Positions 37,606 through 48,891 of a DNA stretch of 64,000 nucleotides are shown here, piece by piece. Numbering within the stretch: position 1 is the first letter of the stretch; the number at the start of each line of letters is the position of its first letter. The notes beneath the pieces are model-generated. The model was given only the letters and a program-made list of their open reading frames with translations, searched no databases and was not told where the DNA came from. Source of the DNA: Thamnaconus septentrionalis (lineage: Eukaryota > Chordata > Actinopteri > Tetraodontiformes > Monacanthidae); contig CM020515.1 of NCBI GenBank assembly GCA_009823395.1, forward strand, positions 18,147,489 through 18,211,488, given 5' to 3'. The position numbers and the translations under genes were made by a program.

Positions 37606-39695
37606 TTCACAACATCAGGTGGGGCAAACTATGGCCCGGGGGGCCATATGCAGCCTGTAAAGCTTTTTAATCCGGCCCTCCGATACTGGAAGCAACGATA
37701 TCAACAGTCAGTCAGTCATCAAACTGCTGCATCTCCTCCATGTTTGCAGTGTTTGCACAGTCATTTCAATAAAGAGCTCAACACCCTGGTGGTTCCTGGT
37801 GGTTCTGGGTGGTTCTGGGTGGTTCTAAGAGCTCAACACTTCACAGACACTGATTTGGTTGCAACTTTTGCTTTGCTTCATTTTCCATTGACATTACAGC
37901 AACAGGTTTTATCCCTCTGTCAAACTTTTACAACTGTTTGTGGCCCACCGGCCAAAAGGTTTGCCCACCCCTGCACTACACAGTCCACTCAATACATCCC
38001 ACAATGCATTGCACAGAGTAGCGTACAGCCGCTAGCATGGCAATATATCCCATCATGCATTGCAATCGCGCCGACCCCAAGGTAGAAAAGGCGAGCGTTG
38101 TTTTTTTTTTTTGTGTGTTTTTGAGTAGCGTTGAAAAGTTGGCTACACAGAACCGCCTGCAGAGGGAGCCAGTGGGTGATTGGGGGGTAGGGGGGAGACA
38201 CAGCCACACACTCTGCTTCCCAGCATGCATTGCACAGCTGAGTCGCAGCCTGCTGACCTCAAGATGTTTAGGCAGACGTTTCCTTCCAGGTCGATGTTGG
38301 GGTGATACACCATGGTGTCGCACTTGACCTTGGGGGGGTCGTGGGGGTAACCCTGTCCTACCTGCAGTGCACACACACACACAGAGTCAGACACACACAC
38401 ACACTGGGGAGGATGAAGGGTCCGAGGGACTGAGGGCGGCTGCTGCATCCATCCAGGTGTTTCTCACCTTAAAGCTGAAGACAAACTTCCCATTCTTGTA
38501 AAAACCCTGTGGGGACAAACACACAAAGGCTCAGCAGCGAGCAGGCAACAATGTCAAAACACACACACACACACACACACACAGAGTTTTAGCATCGCTG
38601 CTAGCTGCTTCCATAACCGTTCTTAGCATTTCAACTCAGTGAGGCTATGGAAGCAGTTTCCATAGCCTCACTGAGTTGAAATGCTAAGCTAATTGAAGCT
38701 AACAGAACAAGCTAACGATCTATCTGACATGAAGTGCACCTGTCTAAAACAAACAACAACAAAGACAACAACAACAACAACACACCTCGTCTGGGTAGAT
38801 GATGAGTCTGAAGTTCAGCAGGTCATCGTCGTCGGGGAAGTTGATCTCACAGGTCTTTGGCAGGTTGAGCTCATTGATGTCTGGAGGACACACAGACAGT
38901 AAACAGTGTGTGTGTGTGTGTGTGTGCCCTCTGACCCCTGCGACTGGGTGCTGGGGACTGTGAGGAGGAGGAGGAGGAGGTGCTGGCAGGTGCGTGGAGG
39001 TCCTGCTGCTCAGTGAGGAGGAAGAAGCTCCACACCTGCTCACCTGTCGGCTCACCAGGTGCGCAACAACAACACTCGCGCCACTGCACTGAGTGAAGCC
39101 CACCAGACAGACAGACAGGCAGGGGGGGCAGACAGACGGAGAGACAGACAGTCTTCCTCCACCGGGCAGCTGACACAGCAGGTTAGCCGGCGGCTACGCC
39201 GCCGCTAGCCGAGCTCCTCCGAGGCACCAGCCGCAGAAAGCGGCTAGACGTCGCCGTGTCAGCCGGCTATCGAGTGGACACGACGTTAAAGCAGGAGCGG
39301 TGTACGTCCACACTGAGCTAACCGTGCTAACCACCCCTAGCCCGGGCTGACCCGCCGGGCTGACCCGCTCCCTGCCTTGTTGTTTTCAAACAGCGACCAG
39401 CTAGCCCAGCTCCATGCTAGCGCTAGCCGCTAGCCCGTCAATAACAACAACCAACCCCTTACAAAGTCTACCCGTCCCCGGCAGCCGCTGCGGGCCCCCT
39501 CGAATCAATCGGAGGTCCGCGGTGACGACCGGCGGACAGCAGTCCGGCTCCGGTTCCGGGTCCGGTTCGGGTCTCCTTACCTTTCTGTATCCGTAGCTGG
39601 GCCGCGCTAGCCTTCTTTCCCCCGGTTCCTGTCCTGTTTCCTCCAGCAGATTCCTCTTCTTTCTTCTGCTGCTTTAGGGAAAAGAGCTTAATCAT
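37288..39695 (-). CDS. ube2m: NEDD8-conjugating enzyme UBC12
   Basis: Six minus-strand exons join in phase into 185 residues: 39581-39695, 38786-38880, 38468-38506, 38258-38361, 37505-37568, 37288-37428. UBC12 takes NEDD8 from the NAE1-UBA3 E1 and passes it to cullins with RBX1, activating cullin-RING ligases. The signature N-terminal extension that docks on UBA3 and DCN1 is intact ([19 protein letters not shown]), and [17 protein letters not shown] follows. The UBC fold carries [29 protein letters not shown] with the catalytic cysteine after NV, and ends in YFERCLK. Length matches the human 183 residues. Start choice: the ATG giving MIKLF, although the frame is open a little upstream. The gene is head-to-head with FBXL19 across a GC-rich interval. 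Confidence 0.97.
37616..37973 (+). repeat. hAT-like nonautonomous element, copy 3, with terminal inverted repeats
   Basis: The left end CAGGTGGGGCAAACTATGGC pairs with the right end GGTTTGCCCACCCCTG in inverted orientation. The 8-base flanks CACAACAT and CACTACAC agree at 6 of 8 positions, a plausible worn target duplication of hAT size. The interior shares the AATCCGGCC, AATAAAGAGC and GGTGGTTCTGG blocks with the other copies. It lies in UBE2M intron 4. Confidence 0.7.
38622..38688 (+). repeat. Perfect 31-bp hairpin in UBE2M intron 2
   Basis: The arm 38622-38652 (CTTAGCATTTCAACTCAGTG...) is the exact reverse complement of 38658-38688, with only 5 bases (GCAGT) between them. It is a sister of the hairpin at 36427-36488. 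Confidence 0.85.
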
Positions 39696-42121
39696 CTTCA
39701 CACGCTGGACAAGCGGCGGCCGGTACCGGGCGTCTCTTTTGTGTCTCCGTGTGGTGTGGTGCTGGCTGCTGACAGATAGACAGACAGAGGGGTTCGTGTC
39801 CTCACAGCACCGCGGTGTTGATGGAGCCGGTGCGTCTCTCTACTAATCACACTGAGGAGCCGCTAGTCTGCTAGCTTAGCCTGCTGCTAACTAGCAGGGA
39901 GGAGGAGGAGGAGCCTGGACTCTCTTGGGCGGCACTTCAGTCGCGACGTAGTCAGTCGCAGATCGGAAGTATAACATATAAAGCTGCACTTGTTGAGGAG
40001 TGTGGTGTGTGTGTGTGTGTGTGTGTTTATGCATTTAAAACCTTGTTTTGGGCTCTCGGCTGTCTCACTACTTCATCTCCCTGTCCCTGTCCCACACTGC
40101 GCGGATGCTACACAACATTGTGTTGATTCTGTGGAGTTGACAGCAGCTGGCCAAGATGCTGCTGGAGTCAGGAGCTCAGGGTTCTGGTCGGGTGGCCCCG
40201 GGTCCTGGAGCATCTTGGACTGCTCTTTTCAACGCGGATATGACACCAAATAATCGCTACGATTGAGTTTTTTTTTGTTTTTTTCCCCCTCCTCGCATTA
40301 AACTGTCACCAGGAGATGAAAGACTGTGTAAATGTATGCAACTTTATCACTGTTATTTATTTCATTTCTATCAGCTGATCCTCGCTCCCTTGGGGCTGCT
40401 GCCCACTTCCTGGAGGCTATTGCGCCATGACGTGACGTCACCACGCAGAGGCGGGGCGTGCATGTTTTCGCAACCCATATTTTATTTACAACCTTTATTT
40501 ATTTATTTATTTTCTCTCCTCACTCCCCCCCCCTCAGCCCCCCTCAACACCCACTCCACCCCTCGCGCTCCTCCCCTCCGCCCCCCTCTGAGAAGCGGCA
40601 GCCGTGGTCTGGTCACCTGCGTGATGCGACCGATGCACGAGGGGACGGAACACCGCACTGAGCGAGCCCCGCACGAGTCCCGCACACACACAATAGAGCA
40701 GAACAAAAGCCCCGCAGCCGGTAAGAGGGTCGATGAGCTCCCCGGGAATCAGCCCTGCAGCGGCGGGTGAAGCTGCGGGCCGCGGCGCGGTGCAGCCGTG
40801 CGGGAAGCGCTGAGCCCCGCGGGAACAAGAGAAGAAGAACACGTTGTAACGTGCGGAGCGGAGGGGTGAGAGAGCTGCACTCACACTGAGAGGGGGGAGA
40901 GAGAGAGCGCGAGAGAGCGAGAGAGATAGAGAGCGAGCGAGCGAGCGAGAGCAGTGAATGGGCAAGACTTCTCCAACAGCAAAGCGCCCTTCAGCCGGCC
41001 ACAGCCACCACCGTCAGCCCGCCCAGGAGAGCCCGCCCGGCGGCAGTCAAGCAGCAGCTCGTCCCGGAGCCGCAGAGACTGGGCGGAAACGAGCCGCCAG
41101 CATGGAGCGCGTGTGAGGGCAGCAGCCTTGCGGAGAAAGGAAGGAGGAAGCGGACGGCTAGCTGCACGGCTAAACACAGGCTAACGGCGGCTACCTGCGG
41201 GCTAACATTATTTCTGATGAGCGAGCCAGGAGCATGCGCCCTGATAGCCAGAGGTGAGCAGCCCGAGGCGAACCGTCCGGCCCGGCCCGGTCCGGTCCAT
41301 CAGCAGCGGCTCGGTTCGTCTGAGCCTACTGAGCGATAGTGAAAGAGGAAGCAGAGGGTTGGAGGAGGTGGAGGCTGCCGAGGCTAACCTGAGCTAGCCC
41401 GCTAGTAGGCAAGGCAGGCAGGCAGGGTAGCAGCAGGCTGTTCGGTTCCGGACGGGCTGGGGGAGAGGGGGTTCGGTCGGCGGGAGTCTGTCAGTGATGT
41501 GTGTTCTTGTCTGTGAACTGGACCCGCTGCTCGGCACTGATGTGTTCTCTTTCTGCCCACCGAAATGTAGGTTAGTATGACGGCGGCTAGCCTTTAGCCG
41601 CTAGCCACTGTCGCCAGTAGCAGTGGTGGTGGTGGTAGTGCGCATCTCCAATAATAATGCTGCTGCTAACTGGTGCTAAGCTGAGCTAACCCTAGCCAAA
41701 CACTGGGCGCTCGGTGCTTTAAACACGCCGTTAGCAGCCACCAGCCACCGGGCTGCAGCTCCAGCAGGCGGCGGGTCATCAGTGAGCAGCCCGCCGGCTG
41801 GTGCACATCTTCTAGGAGGGTGACAGGAGGCGGCAAGCAGCGGGATTTAACAACACACACAATCAGATGTTCCCACTGTGTGTAATGTCATGAACTGACT
41901 TCCTGAATGATTGGACCAGGGACTTGAACCCGCGGCCCTGTCCAGAGCGTCCTCCTGGTGGTGATGATGAGAAGGTCAGGGTTCAGGTTGGAGTGAGGAG
42001 AGAGAAGGTCCAGGCTGGACCAGGGTCATCCTGGTGGGTCAGCTGCTCTGTTGGAGAACTCAGAGCTGTTGGGGATCTCCTGGTTGTTACCTTCACCCCA
42101 GGTGTGTGTGTGTGTGTGTGT

Positions 42122-42158
<37 letters not shown>

Positions 42159-42643
42159 CTGCCTGCCTGCCTGCTGGTGAGGGAGGTCCTCCAGGACAGG
42201 CGTCCTCCTCCCACTGATGGCTGGAGCCAATTACGGCTGCCCCCATCGCCGTCACCTGCAGCGTCGTCGTTTCACGCGATGAAATTGGACCGCTGTTTCT
42301 CAACTAGTGGGTTGCGACCCACTTTTGGGTCGCAGAGCTGTTTTGATTGGGACGCGGGGCTTTGTGGACCGTTTGCTTCAAAGGGGATTTTAAGACAAAT
42401 TCATAGAGAAAATGTTGTTGGTGTTGTTTTGTAGGACACACAATTCAGTTGAATCATTCACTGACTGACCTGGCAGGAAGTGCGCTAGCAGTTTTGTTTT
42501 CGTGGAATGAATCTGGTTCTCTGCGACTTCGGCATGAAATGTAAAATAAATCCAGTGATGCAAATATGAGCCACTGTCAGCTCGCTGTGTCCACTAACCC
42601 CCCCCCCCCCCGTCTCTGTCTGTTGCAGCTGACTTGTCGGGGG
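39696..42643. promoter_or_regulatory. UBE2M-FBXL19 divergent promoter region and FBXL19 upstream exons
   Basis: GC-rich, CpG-containing sequence around 40560-41330, with runs of GAGAGCGAGC at 40895-40950. A donor at about 41254 (AGCCAGAG before gtgagc) may close a noncoding FBXL19 first exon, to splice to the acceptor at 42628. The stretch also contains a TG run (42102-42157) and a hAT-like fragment (42292-42360). No protein-coding exon recognised. Confidence 0.45.
42292..42360 (+). repeat. Second hAT-like family, truncated copy
   Basis: CTGTTTCTCAACTAGTGGGT, TTGCGACCCAC and TTTTGATTGGGACGC match the left part of the fuller copy at 58474-58752. Confidence 0.5.
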
Positions 42644-42861
42644 ATGTCGGGCAGTAAGGCGCTGGGCGGGGGCGGTGGTGGCGGGCGGCGGCGGCGGCGG
42701 CGGTGAGGGGGGTGGCTGGCGGGCGGAGGGGCGCTGCCGCCGCTGCCAGGCCTGCATGAGGACCGAGTGTGGCGAGTGCCACTTCTGCAAGGACATGAAG
42801 AAGTTTGGAGGACCTGGGCGCATGAAGCAGTCCTGCCTGCTCAGGCAGTGCACGGCGGTGA

Positions 42862-42918
<57 letters not shown>

Positions 42919-43034
42919 CATGTACCAACAACACACACACACACACACACACACACGGTGAGTCAGCAGAATTCCTGCAGGTGAACATCTGCTACTTCCT
43001 GTTGGCACCGTTTGTGTTGGAGTGCAGGCGGAGA

Positions 43035-43065
<31 letters not shown>

Positions 43066-43391
43066 GGTCCCAGTAATCACCCACTGGCTCCCTCTACAGG
43101 CAGATGTATGCATCTGACTGTGTCGCCGTCAGGCAAATTAAAACAAACAAACAAACAAACTCTGGGCGCCGTTGTTGATGACATCATCACGGTCTAGTTT
43201 TTGAAAACGTGCCGTCGGCAGGAGCTCACGAGTGCTCCGGTGACAATTTGCTGGAAAGAAAGGGGGCGGGGTCAGCCTGGCTCCGCCCCCTCACCGCTTC
43301 ACCACCGTGTCGGCAGCCTGCGATTCAGTCCAGTGGGTAAACGCAGGCCGTGCGTCGAGGTGCGCTCACGTTCCCTGGAGGTCATGTGACC

Positions 43392-43439
<48 letters not shown>

Positions 43440-43592
43440 GTACAGCCGGTGCTGCCCCACACGGCAGTGTGCTTTGCGTGCGGCGAGGCGGGCAAGGAGG
43501 ACACGGTGGAGTCGGAGGAGGACAAGTTCAACCTGAGTCTGATGGAGTGCACCATCTGCAACGAGATCATCCACCCCAGCTGCCTGAAGGTG

Positions 43593-43631
<39 letters not shown>

Positions 43632-46600
43632 CACGTCCTCACCCTGTGTGTGTGTCTGTGTGTGCAGATGGGGAAGGCGGAGGGAATCATCAACGACGAG
43701 ATCCCAAACTGCTGGGAGTGTCCCAAGTGTCACAAGGAGGGCAAGACCAACAAGGTAAGAGCGAGCGAGCGAGCGTTGCAGGTTTTGGCGGGCGCTTGGC
43801 TCCGCCCCCTAGCCTTGCAGCGGCCGAGCAGGAAGTGATGTCGCGTGTACCCCCCCCCCTCCTACCAGGACCAGACGGACGGCTCGGGGAAGCGGCGCCT
43901 GGACAACGGCGAGGTGGGCCGCTGGAAGCTGACGGACGACCCGCCCCCCAAGAAGAAGGCCCCGCCCACCCAGGAGGAGGCGGGCCGAGGCGACGGCAGC
44001 CACAAGAGGAAGAAGGAGAGGGAGGGGCCGCAGGACAGCGGGCCCAAGAAAAAGGTCAGCCACCCCCCACCATCAGTGCTGTGCTCTGATTGGACCACAT
44101 ACTGACCCCCCCCCCTCTCTCTCTCTCCCCCCCAGGTGAAGGGCGCCCATGAGAAGCGGCTGAAGAAGGTTTGTCCAGCAGCAGCGGAGCATCGACTCGC
44201 CACAGCGCCCCCTCCTGGTCGGACTCGCTGACTGTTGTTTTTCTTTCCTCTCTTGTGTCCTAGAAGCCCAAACAGGAAGGGGCGGAGTCCAACGGCGGTC
44301 CCGCCTCCTCCTCCTCCTCCTCCTCCTCCTCGGCAGCGGCGGCGGCAGGGGGAGGAGGAGGAGCGTCGGGCTCCTTGGCCGGGGGCGGGGCCAGCAGCGC
44401 CGAGCAGCGCAGCCACCACCGGGAGAAGCTGGAGCGCTTCAAGAGGATGTGCCTCCTGGAGCGCCGGCCCTCCTCCCCCTCCTCCTCCTCCTCCTCCTCT
44501 TCCTCCTCCTCCTCCTCCTCGTCCTCCTCCTCCGGCTCCGAGTCCGACTCCGAGTCCGACTCCCGGTCCGAGTCGGCGGGCGGCGGCTCCTCCCCGTCCT
44601 CCCCGGCCCCGCCTCTTCCCGCTCCCCCGCCTCCTCCTCCCCTCCCCCCTCCCCCGCCTCCCCCGCGGGCCGAGCGAGAGAGGGAGCGGGAGAGGGAGCG
44701 AGAGAGGGAGCGGCGGCTGGCCGAGCTGGGCTTCAGCGCCAGCGAGGAGTCCGAGGGGGAGGGGGACGCCGAGGAGGGGGAGCGGGGCCGGGGGGAGGAG
44801 GAGGAGTTGGAGGGGCGGGGCCGGGAGGAGCGAGGGGGCGGGGACAGAGCCCGGCGGAAAGGAGGGGGGGGTGGAGAGTTGCCTCGGGGGAGGAAGGGGG
44901 GGCCGCCCGGAGGGGGCCGAGAGGACGCGCCCCCTCCGGACCGGACAAGGAAGAGCTCCTCCTCCTCCCTGCCCTCGCCGCTCTCGTCCAATCAGATGCC
45001 TCCGTCCTCGCAGCAGCAGCAGCGCAGCAACGGGCAGGACGCCCGCAACGGCCGGACACGAGGGGGTGCGGCGGCGGGGGGCCGGGGGGAGGGCGGGGAG
45101 AAGGAGAACGCCAGCGGCGGAGCGTTGACCAATCACAGACACGGGGGAGGGGCCAAGGGAGGAGTGGGCCGCAGCGGCGGCGGCAGCGGCAGCAAGATGC
45201 GGCGGCGGCGGCGGCGGCAGCAGCAGGAGCCAGGCGTCCCGGGCCAACGGCGGTGGGGGTCGGCCGGGCGGTCCCACCACCGGCGGCGGCCCGTGCTCCT
45301 CGTGGCGGCGCCTGGCCGCCGCCCCTCCCCGCCGCCCTCCCTGCCCCCCGCCGCCCCCGCTCCAGGGTGATGAGCGCAGCGCAGCGCGCGCCGCCCCCCC
45401 ATGGCCGCCGCGGCCCGTCCAGATGGAGCGCCACCTGGTGCGGCCGCCGCCCGCCTGCCCCGAGCCGCGCTGCCTGCCGCTGGACTCTGGCTCCTCCCAC
45501 ATCATGACTCGAGACACCTGGCTGCGAGTCTTCGCCAACCTCAGCCAGCGAGAGCTCTGCGTCTGCATGAGGGTCTGCCGCACCTGGAGCCGCTGGTGAG
45601 TCCCCCTGCACCTCTGACCTCTGACCTCTGACCCCACCCCTAGCACCTCAGTGACTTAGTCCACCCTAAATGAATACATCCCATAATACCCTCAATACGA
45701 CAGCAGGGCTCGAGAATCCATTGAGAATCACACTGACACATCGCAGCACACAGTGAGCTGCTGCCAGGGCTGCTGGGCCACACTGGGCTGTACAGTGGGC
45801 CAGAGGGGGGTAGCGGAGCAGCAGCAGGTGGATGCAGTGTTTGGGTGGAGGAAACATGTTGCTGTCATGTCAATGGAAAATGGAGCAAAGCAAAGTTGCA
45901 ACCAAATCAGCGTCTTTGAAGCCCCACCAGGTGTTTAGCTCTTAGAGCCTCCTAGAACCTCCTAGAACCTCCTAGAACCATCCAGAACCACCCAGAACCA
46001 CCAGGGTGTTTAGCTCTTAGAGCCTCCTAGAACCACCCAGAACCATCCAGAACCACCAGGGTGTTCAGCTCTTTATTGAAATGACTCAGCTGTTTGATGA
46101 CTGACTGACTGACTGACTGACTGTTAATATCATTTCTTCAAGTTCAGTTTGAGGGCCGGATGAAAAAGCTTAGCGGTCCACCATCTTTGAGAACTGCTCT
46201 TAGTCTGGCTCCTCCTCCTAGGATCATTTGGCCACTCAGAGACCAGGATCAGGTGGCAGTGCAGGGCGTGACTGGGCCGGTCCAGACCATGGTGGCCCCT
46301 CTCCAGCCTTAGAACTTAGTTTGTATCCACTGACCCTCCTCCTGCTGAACCTCCGACCCACCCCCCCCCCCCACCCCCCACCCCCAGGTGCTGTGACAAG
46401 CGGCTGTGGACCTGGATCGACCTGAGCCGCCAGCGCTCGGTGACGCCCCCCATGCTGAGCGGGGTGGTCCGCCGCCAGCCCGTCTCCCTCAGTCTGGGCA
46501 GCACCAACATCTCCAAGAAGCAGCTGATGTGGCTCATCAACCGGCTGCAGGGTGAGACCTCGCTCGCACCGCCGCGCTGCCATTGGCTGGCCGGCTGACC

Positions 46601-48396
46601 CCGCCCCTCCTCTCCCCAGGGCTGCTGGAGCTGGACGTGTCGGGCTGCCCCTGGCCGGTGGTCTCGGCCCTGTGCCAGGCCTCCTGCCCCTGCCTGCAGC
46701 TGCTGGACCTCAGCAGAGTGGAGGACCTCAAGGACCCCCAGCTGAGGGAGCTGCTGGCCCCCCCACAGGACACCAGGACAGGTGGGACACACTGCTGCTC
46801 CTGCTGCTGCTCCTGCTGCTGCTCCTCCTCCTCCTGCTGCTGCTGTTCTTTTTCCTCCTCCTCCTCCTCCTGCTCCTCCTTCTGCTCCTGCTGCTGCTCC
46901 TGCTGCTGCTGCTCCTCCTCCTCCTGCTGCTGCTCCTGCTGCTGCTCCTCCTCCTGCTGCTCCTCCTCCTGCTGCTGCTCCTGCTGCTGCTCCTCCTCCT
47001 TCTGCTCCTCCTCCTCCTGCTGCTGCTCCTGTTGCTGCTGCTCCTCCTCCTTCTGCTCCTCCTCCTGCTGCTGCTCCTCCTGCTGCTGCTCCTGCTGCTG
47101 CTCCTGCTGCTGCTGCTGCTGCTGCTGCTCCTCCTCCTCCTCCTGCTGCTCCTGCTGCTGCTGCTCCTCCTCCTGCTGCTCCTCCTCCTTCTGCTCCTGC
47201 TCAGCTGCTCCTCGCTGCTGCTCCTCCTCCTGCTGCTCCTCCTGCTGCTCCTCCTCCTCCTCCTGCTGCTGCTCCTGCTGCTGCTCCTCCTGCTGCTCTT
47301 TTTCCTCCTGCTGCTGCTCCTCCTTCTGCTCCTGCTCCTCCTCCTGCTGCTCCTCCTGCTGCTCTTTTTCCTCCTTCTGCTCCTCCTCCTGCTCCTGCTG
47401 CTGCTCCTCCTGCTCCTCCTCCTCCTCCTCCTCCTCCTGCTCCTGCTCATGCTGCTCCTCCCCCTCCTTCTGCTTCTGCTCCTTCCTCTCAACCTCCTGC
47501 TGCTCCTGCTGCTGCTCCTCCTGCTGCTCCTCCTCCTGCTCCTCCTCCTGCTGCTGTTCCTCCCCCTACTGCTCCTCCTCCTCCTCCTGCTCTGCTCCTC
47601 CTCCTGCCCCTACTCCTCCTCCTCCTCCTGCTGCTCTTTTTCCTCCTTCTGCTCCTGCTGCTTCTCCTCCTGCGGCTCTTTTTCCTCCTCCTCCTCCTCC
47701 TCCTCCTGCTCATGCTGCTCCTCGCCCTCCTTCTGCTTCTGCTCCTTCCCTCTCAACCTCCTGCTGCGCCTCCTCCTCCTCCTGCTGCTGCTGCCTCCAC
47801 CTCCTCCCCCACTAACCTGGGCTCTTGTGATTGGCCCAGCAGCTCACGGTGAGAGTCGGACCGGTCGCTTCCACAACGTGCGGGAGCTGCGTCTGTCGGG
47901 TTTGGACCTGAGCGAGGCTTCTCCCCGCCTGCTGGTCCGCTTCACCCCCCAGCTGAGCCGCCTGGACCTCAGCCAGTGTGAGGGAGTGACCGACCAGACC
48001 GTGCACACCATCACCTCCTCCGTCTCCCCGCTCAGGGAGAGCCTCACGCACCTCAGCCTGGCAGGTGAGGAGCTGGAGCTGCTGCTGCTGCTGCTGCTGG
48101 CTGGCAGTACCACTGTGGTCCTGAAGGGGTCTCTCTCTGTTCTTGCAGGCTGTGTGAAGGTGACGGAGCAGAGCCTCCCGCTGCTGCGCCGCTGCTCCTC
48201 CCTGCAGACGGTGGACCTCCGCTGCTGCTCCCTCCTCTCCACCGAGAGCGGCCAGCTGCTCTCCTTCTCCTCCACCTCCTCGTCCTCCTCCTCCTCCTCC
48301 TCGGCCGTCACCACCACCACCACCACTCCCTCCTCCTCCTCCTCCTCCTCCTCCTCTGGTCCTCCTGAAGACAGAACGCTCTTGAAGAACAGCTAG
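42644..48396 (+). CDS. fbxl19: F-box and LRR protein 19 with CXXC and PHD fingers, frame-broken as sequenced
   Basis: Exons: 42644-42857, 43446-43589, 43668-43754, 43869-44054, 44136-44168, 44264-45595, 46388-46551, 46620-46781, 47840-48064, 48149-48396; about 930 residues once frame is consistent. FBXL19 is the KDM2A/B relative lacking a demethylase. It binds unmethylated CpG islands through its CXXC finger and works with SCF and RNF20. Seen: the CXXC finger ([37 protein letters not shown]), a PHD finger ([37 protein letters not shown]), the block [13 protein letters not shown], a long Ser/Arg/Glu/Pro-rich region, the F-box ([20 protein letters not shown]), and LRRs ([16 protein letters not shown]), ending in TLLKNS. 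Two problems: the ATG frame and the CXXC frame differ by one base in the GGC run near 42683, and exon 6 gains one base between about 45190 and 45240. Confidence 0.9.
45765..46200 (+). repeat. hAT-like nonautonomous element, copy 4
   Basis: GGCCACACTGGGCTGTACAG, GTAGCGGAGCAGCAGCAGGT, the AGAACCACCCAG repeats and AAGTTCAGTTTGAGGGCCGG are shared with the copy at about 54430. It lies in FBXL19 intron 6. Confidence 0.6.
46789..47815 (+). repeat. 1-kb CTGCTC/CTC array filling FBXL19 intron 8
   Basis: Trinucleotide-phased CTGCTGCTCCTC units fill nearly the whole intron between two LRR exons. All + frames stay open (poly-Leu, poly-Ala/Pro, Cys/Ser). The exon 8 frame reads through it until a stop near 47815, so retention would add a low-complexity tail. 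Confidence 0.95.
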
Positions 48397-48823
48397 AGTC
48401 ACCCAGGTGATGTCATGGCCTTAGCCCCGCCCCCTGGCCTCCCGACAGGTGAGGGCGGGGCCTGGGAAGGAGCCACCACCCTGAGCGTGTACATTCTTCT
48501 CCCTCTGTACAATTCACACTGTCTGTATATATCTGTAGTTTACTGTAAATGACCTTTAACCTTTGAACCCCGCCCACCACCACCACCACCTGACGAACAC
48601 ACACACACTCTCACACACACACACACGCTGTCCCTCCACTCCTCTTTGGCTAAGCTAGGCTAAGACTCGGTCCTGGTCTCAGGGCTGTGGACTGCGGCTC
48701 TGTCGCCACCTGGTGGTGGTGGTGGTGGTGGTTCCTGTAAACTGTATTTAAATCAGACTTGAAAAGAAAGGGGAGAGTTTCAAGTGCAAAGAAAAGGTTC
48801 TGCATCCTCATGAATGTAAACAC

Positions 48824-48891
<68 letters not shown>

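Noticed and set aside
43862..45646. 594-residue minus-strand frame opposite FBXL19
   Set aside because: Mirror of a GC- and Ser/Arg-rich coding exon with few stops on the other strand; no recognisable domain.
46552..48396. 614-residue poly-Leu frame across FBXL19 introns
   Set aside because: Result of CTG repeats; its exon 8 part is in the wrong frame for the conserved LRR sequence.
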